Source: Tomocerus qinae (taxonomy: Eukaryota > Arthropoda > Collembola > Entomobryomorpha > Tomoceridae). Taken from it: a stretch of DNA of 64,000 nt. The notes under the pieces were generated by a model. That model worked only from the letters and a program-made list of their open reading frames with translations, had not been told where the DNA came from and did not search any database. Positions 59,644 through 64,000 of this stretch are shown here, piece after piece (within the stretch, counting starts at the first letter, position 1; each line of letters begins with the position of its first letter). The DNA is taken from the NCBI GenBank assembly GCA_020055645.1, contig CM034549.1, positions 17,381,930-17,445,929 of the forward strand, given 5' to 3'. Made by a program: the position numbers and the translations under genes.

Positions 59644-62600
59644 ATAGTTGCAGAGTCGCTAGATATGCAAAGTATTTGCAAAGTAAACATTCTTGATTGT
59701 TTTTACACACCCTTTGGGACAAATTAATAAGGTAACATGCTATAAAGGCCCTTTTGACTTTCCCCTAATGTTATTGTTCCAGGAAAACAAATATTATGAA
59801 GAAAAATAGAAAATCGATATAAATCTTGAATTTAGGGAGGAATTCATTCAACTTAGGCCTATCAATAATAGTACATGACAAATGACCAGGGATGTTAACT
59901 TTGCAAATTCTTAAAGGAAGTTATTTTCCATACGAAAGTTTTGTTAACCTTTTGAGTGCTAATGTAGATTGTATAAAGATTCTGTGTTATTTCTTTTTTA
60001 AATAGAAATAGAACCCGATTTGCATTAAATGCATTTATATTCGTAAAAAAACCCTGTGATAGTTTCATACATAGACAAATGAAATATATTCCTGTGTAAA
60101 TACTTTTATTATTGTTATTATGCATTGCAATTTAGTGTCATGTCATATGTAAAATGGTAAAGCAAAAAAAGAAGCTATTCCTTCGTTTCTGATTTATCGC
60201 AAAAACAATGTATGTAAATTAAATTGTAACAAAGAGGGTAACCTCGTTATAGAATATTTCCCTTGAAAAATTCACTTATTTTAGTGGTCATGTGTGATAA
60301 ATATATTGTTAACGTTGTGATATATGTATAAGATTTTCATTTAAAAAACGATGGAATTTGTTTTGTGTTTTCAATAGATTATTATACAATCTTGTACAAG
60401 ATTTTGTTGAATAATATGATCCTTCTATATGTTTAATTTTGATTTTGTTTATAAGATAGTGTCACGCATGACTAATTTTGACCTTAATTTATATCGCTTA
60501 GTATTTGTCTTTTCCATATGTCGGACAGATGACAAAGACTATTGGCTGAAAATAAAATCTTCTGACATGTAATTTTATATCCACTGACACACCTACTGAA
60601 TTTAATATAATTCAATTAATATAAACCTATATAAAACAATTAGCGGCACTATAGTAAATATTTTAGCATTTTTAGAACATTTGCTGAATATGCATCTGTA
60701 TCTAACCCCACCAATTCAGAATTCCAGTCATTGGTATAGGGGCCATATAGTAGACAACCTTGAACAATATTTTTAACCAATACAATTGGCTTTTAATAGG
60801 TATCGGCTCACGATTTGTTTCAAACAAGATTGGTGGACATTAACAAAGGTGTAAAATTATAAAGTATAATTGGAAACCCATTTCTGGTGATGACACATTT
60901 ATGTCAGTAACATTTTTCTCCACATAGTCGGACAAGATAAAAGTCATGTCTTGTCCTATACCGAATGACATTTGGTTGCAATTATTTAAATTGTTAGTAA
61001 ATTAACTAACATAACTAGATGCAGAATAGTTCCATAAGCAATTTTACCAAAAAATAGTTGTTTGTAAATCTTGTCTTATGTACAAAATAATTTTCTCCAC
61101 CCATACATCACAGTTGAATCCATATAGCAGTAACAAATTACATCCCACGTTCCACATTGCAACTTTTTATTTAGTAAAATGGTAGTAAATGAATAAATCG
61201 TAGTGAATTACTTGTCAATCGAGTTCATTTTCAGAATAGTCTGAGAAATGTAGAATAAACTTCAGTAGCACAGTTTGACCAAGTGGTTATTCCCTACCAA
61301 TAATTGCCCATTAAATAAATAAACAATCGGATGCAATTCAAGAATTTCCAAGTGATTTAATGAAGAGCAAACCAAAAGTCTCCTTCTGCAAACCTCAACA
61401 TTGCTAACCCACATTGTATTTAGTATAACCATGGACCACAGATCTCAACGATCAATTAATGAAACCTAAAAAATGTATAGGCACTGTAACTGCCTCCGTC
61501 TGTATTTGGGTAAAGCACATAGATTGGTGTGTATTCTGATGAGATAAACGATTTGCAACTGAAAACAGGCCAAACCAGGGTACTAATATGGTTATTTGAT
61601 AGTTTTTTGTCGGTACAGCTTTATAGAACTATTCCCATGAAAAAAGGTGATTGTGAGGACAATAAGAAGGAAATGTAAACAAACATGTAAACAATATAAA
61701 AGAGGCGGATGATTGAATTAATAGGATAAGAGGCATGTAATAATATCACTTATTTCATGGGGCAGTATACTCTGTAATTTAAAATGCACCGTTCTATGTA
61801 TATGAGGATTGTGTAGAAACTCCCAACTTATTAGAATTGAAACATAGGGATGGATGATAATATCAATTTAGAGTTCTCATAGAGAATATTCCCTGTGTAT
61901 GTACTTCTCATCCATATCTGTATCTATACTGTGTAAATGTATTCACCAACACAAATTAATTTTCAAATGGATGCATGCAAAATAAAATTCATCCTGACTA
62001 AGATAGGAAATCTTGTAATGCAGTGTGAATTGTACTAATAATAATAAACATTCTGTTTCAACGTGTCTTTTCTGACAATCTGAAAGTATAATTATTGCGT
62101 TATCTCTTCCATTTAAGTTGTATTTATGTATGGAATGTCAGAATAAAAGAATAGTAAACAAATTACATAAGTCTCAGCTTTCTACTATTCAAGAAGCTAT
62201 TTAATTGTAAGTTTACACAATTACAGGTTTCCATTCTATGCAAGGAGATAATAATGCAGGAGTAGCTCTCTTCCCATTCATCATGCATCTCTTCTCTGCA
62301 TAGGATTTTAAGCAGGACGTCCCACACTACTATTACCGGATGAACTCATCTACTATACACATGAATACATTTCTAAGTAAGTAGGTAAGCTACTAACATT
62401 ATATAATGATGCCATTACGTACATTTGTATAAATAGCTTTAAGTTTCCCGTAGGTAGTAGAATATACGTTTGCAATTTACAACAAGTACTTGCGAAAATG
62501 TATATTTCTGGTTGTCAATAGAATTGCAATTATTTAAATGCTGCGTTGGCTATTCTACTATGCAGAGTTGTATGAATAATGAAAGAGTTTAGGGACAAGT

Positions 62601-64000
62601 GGCAATGAATAGTTAACGTGTGTACCTTGTATGTACGGGAGAGTGTGGGCAGATTATAAAACTCACGCAGTAATGACAGGATATAATATATTTAGAGATT
62701 ATACAATGAGATCGTTGTAGTCTGAGTATCTACTTGCCTACCTGAATTGTGACTCCTTAAATAGCCTGTCTAGGTATTCTCCCTCGTAAAACTTTTTTGA
62801 AGGTATCCTTTCCTCGTTGCCTTGCTTTTAGCCTGTTACCTTCTAATTGGAATGTTTATTTGGCATTATGTAGTTGTGATACTTTGAGAGTTGAAATACT
62901 CCCTTGTTCTCATGCAACACGATGACCAGACCACATAAAAAATAAGGATGACATATGGGGAGCAGCAGCTTGCAAAAATGCATACACTTCTCTATTGACG
63001 TGTGTATTTAAATTTTAATGCACTCAATGTATACGCATTTGCTCTTTACTACAATTTACCTACATTTTGTGGGAGCACAGTGAATATACAATGTAGGTAG
63101 TTACCATAAGCCATATACACGGGTATAACCTCTAAAATATGACCTACATTTGATAACTGTCACGCCACAGTCCTATGCTAAATCTTACTTCATCATCAAA
63201 CGCTACCGTATTCATTATCAAAAATATGAAAGCAGATTGTTAGAACCTCAGGACATGGAAATCCATAGTACATTTTTGATTTCGTGATTGACAATAGATT
63301 AAGATAATTAAAATCGTGCCTACGCATTGTTTATGCTTTATTATTATGTTTCTACCATTATTTTACACATTTTAAACTATAAATATTCCATTTATTTCAT
63401 TTATACCTTTTCTAGCTTTACTTCTAAATTGCAATTATAGATGACGATGCTTTGAAAGTATAGTAAACAAAAACAATTCATGTCAGTTGGGCATATGAAA
63501 TTAAAAATGCATCTGGAAAATCCCAATCGCATCAGATTTGTGAAATGAATGGAAAATTCAAAGGTTGAAATAGTTGTAATTCCAGAATTACAAGTCATAT
63601 TCCGTTTTAGTAACGTTGATGCGTGCGTTGACGACTCAACTTACTGATATGCATATTTGATTTAAAGAGTAGTAACTCCTTTATTTGCAAATTGATAGAT
63701 ATAACTAGATTTATTAATGTAAATTGTATATAGTGTATATGATCTGAAAGTTTGGATAAATCGTGTAGGTAAAGATAAGATTGGATTGATGGGAGTGTCT
63801 TGAAATTTTTGCACTTAGATCTCGGCGCATAAAGAAGCTTAGAAGTCATCTCAAGGTAATAAATGCTATAATTATCAGTAGGTTAGTTACTACTTCATGT
63901 TTCAGATGTGGAATGGGGGGCATGTCAAGATTAAATCTACAACGAGACAAGGTCTAATGCTACGTTACCCAGCAATGAACCTACCATTTTTCAGATGCCT
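59644..64000. other. Gene-free AT-rich stretch
   Basis: 4.4 kb after the acidic protein. It contains that gene's 3' UTR (several AATAAA-like sites) and otherwise no exon, tRNA, terminal repeats or satellite that I can support. Short frames at 63401-63849 (minus) lack any feature. Confidence 0.55.

Overview
This is a spliceosomal, AT-rich animal genome window. Genes have short GT-AG introns (mostly 50-400 bp), and the content is arthropod-like: a GH9 endoglucanase, a CYP2-clan P450, a DEG/ENaC (pickpocket-type) channel, a Tret1-like sugar porter and BBS1. A GH9 cellulase next to this set would fit a springtail (Collembola) or another basal hexapod or crustacean. The arthropod assignment is fairly safe; the order-level one is inference. 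Exon models were built by hand from splice sites, reading phase and family conservation; every multi-exon model given as a CDS below closes in frame.

Layout. 1-1554 (+): 3' part of a GH9 endoglucanase. 1824-3665 (-): complete cytochrome P450. 4950-18027 (-): a tandem duplication of a [DEG/ENaC channel + prostaglandin-reductase-like MDR] pair. Both reductases (5034-6804 and 9237-11073) look intact. The channel is intact in one copy (12454-18027, with a tRNA-Ile nested in intron 1 and a foldback element in another intron) and reduced to relics in the other (8228-9115). 19696-22368 (-): alkaline phosphatase with a tiny secreted-protein gene ending only 46 bp upstream of it. 23785-24863 (+): NATD1-like acetyltransferase, convergent with the proteasome maturation protein POMP (25081-26593, -). 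27663-28812 (+): PKA catalytic subunit with a single intron.

32774-41841 (-) is a 9.07-kb, apparently intact Ty3/Gypsy-class LTR retrotransposon with LTRs I read as identical. It has sited itself (4-bp ACTT duplication) in the first coding exon of an acidic, repeat-containing host gene (31795-41877). Besides gag and pol it carries a third long ORF encoding a complete DEDDy 3'-5' exonuclease plus HRDC domain, like EXOSC10/Rrp6/RNase D, followed by an overlapping small zinc-knuckle ORF. This acquired RNA-exonuclease cargo is the most unusual system in the window.

42611-51337 (+) holds a small three-TM protein, an orphan 243-aa gene, BBS1 and a Tret1-like transporter. 53302-54641 (+): AKR1-type aldo-keto reductase. 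56287-59643 (+): single-exon 1118-aa secreted, highly acidic repeat protein with a hydrophobic C-terminus. 59644-64000 shows no gene I can support.

Functional links: P450, two MDR reductases, AKR and the sugar porter are all typical xenobiotic/lipid/sugar metabolism genes, but there is no sign of co-regulation; the clustering is best explained by local duplication and ordinary gene order.
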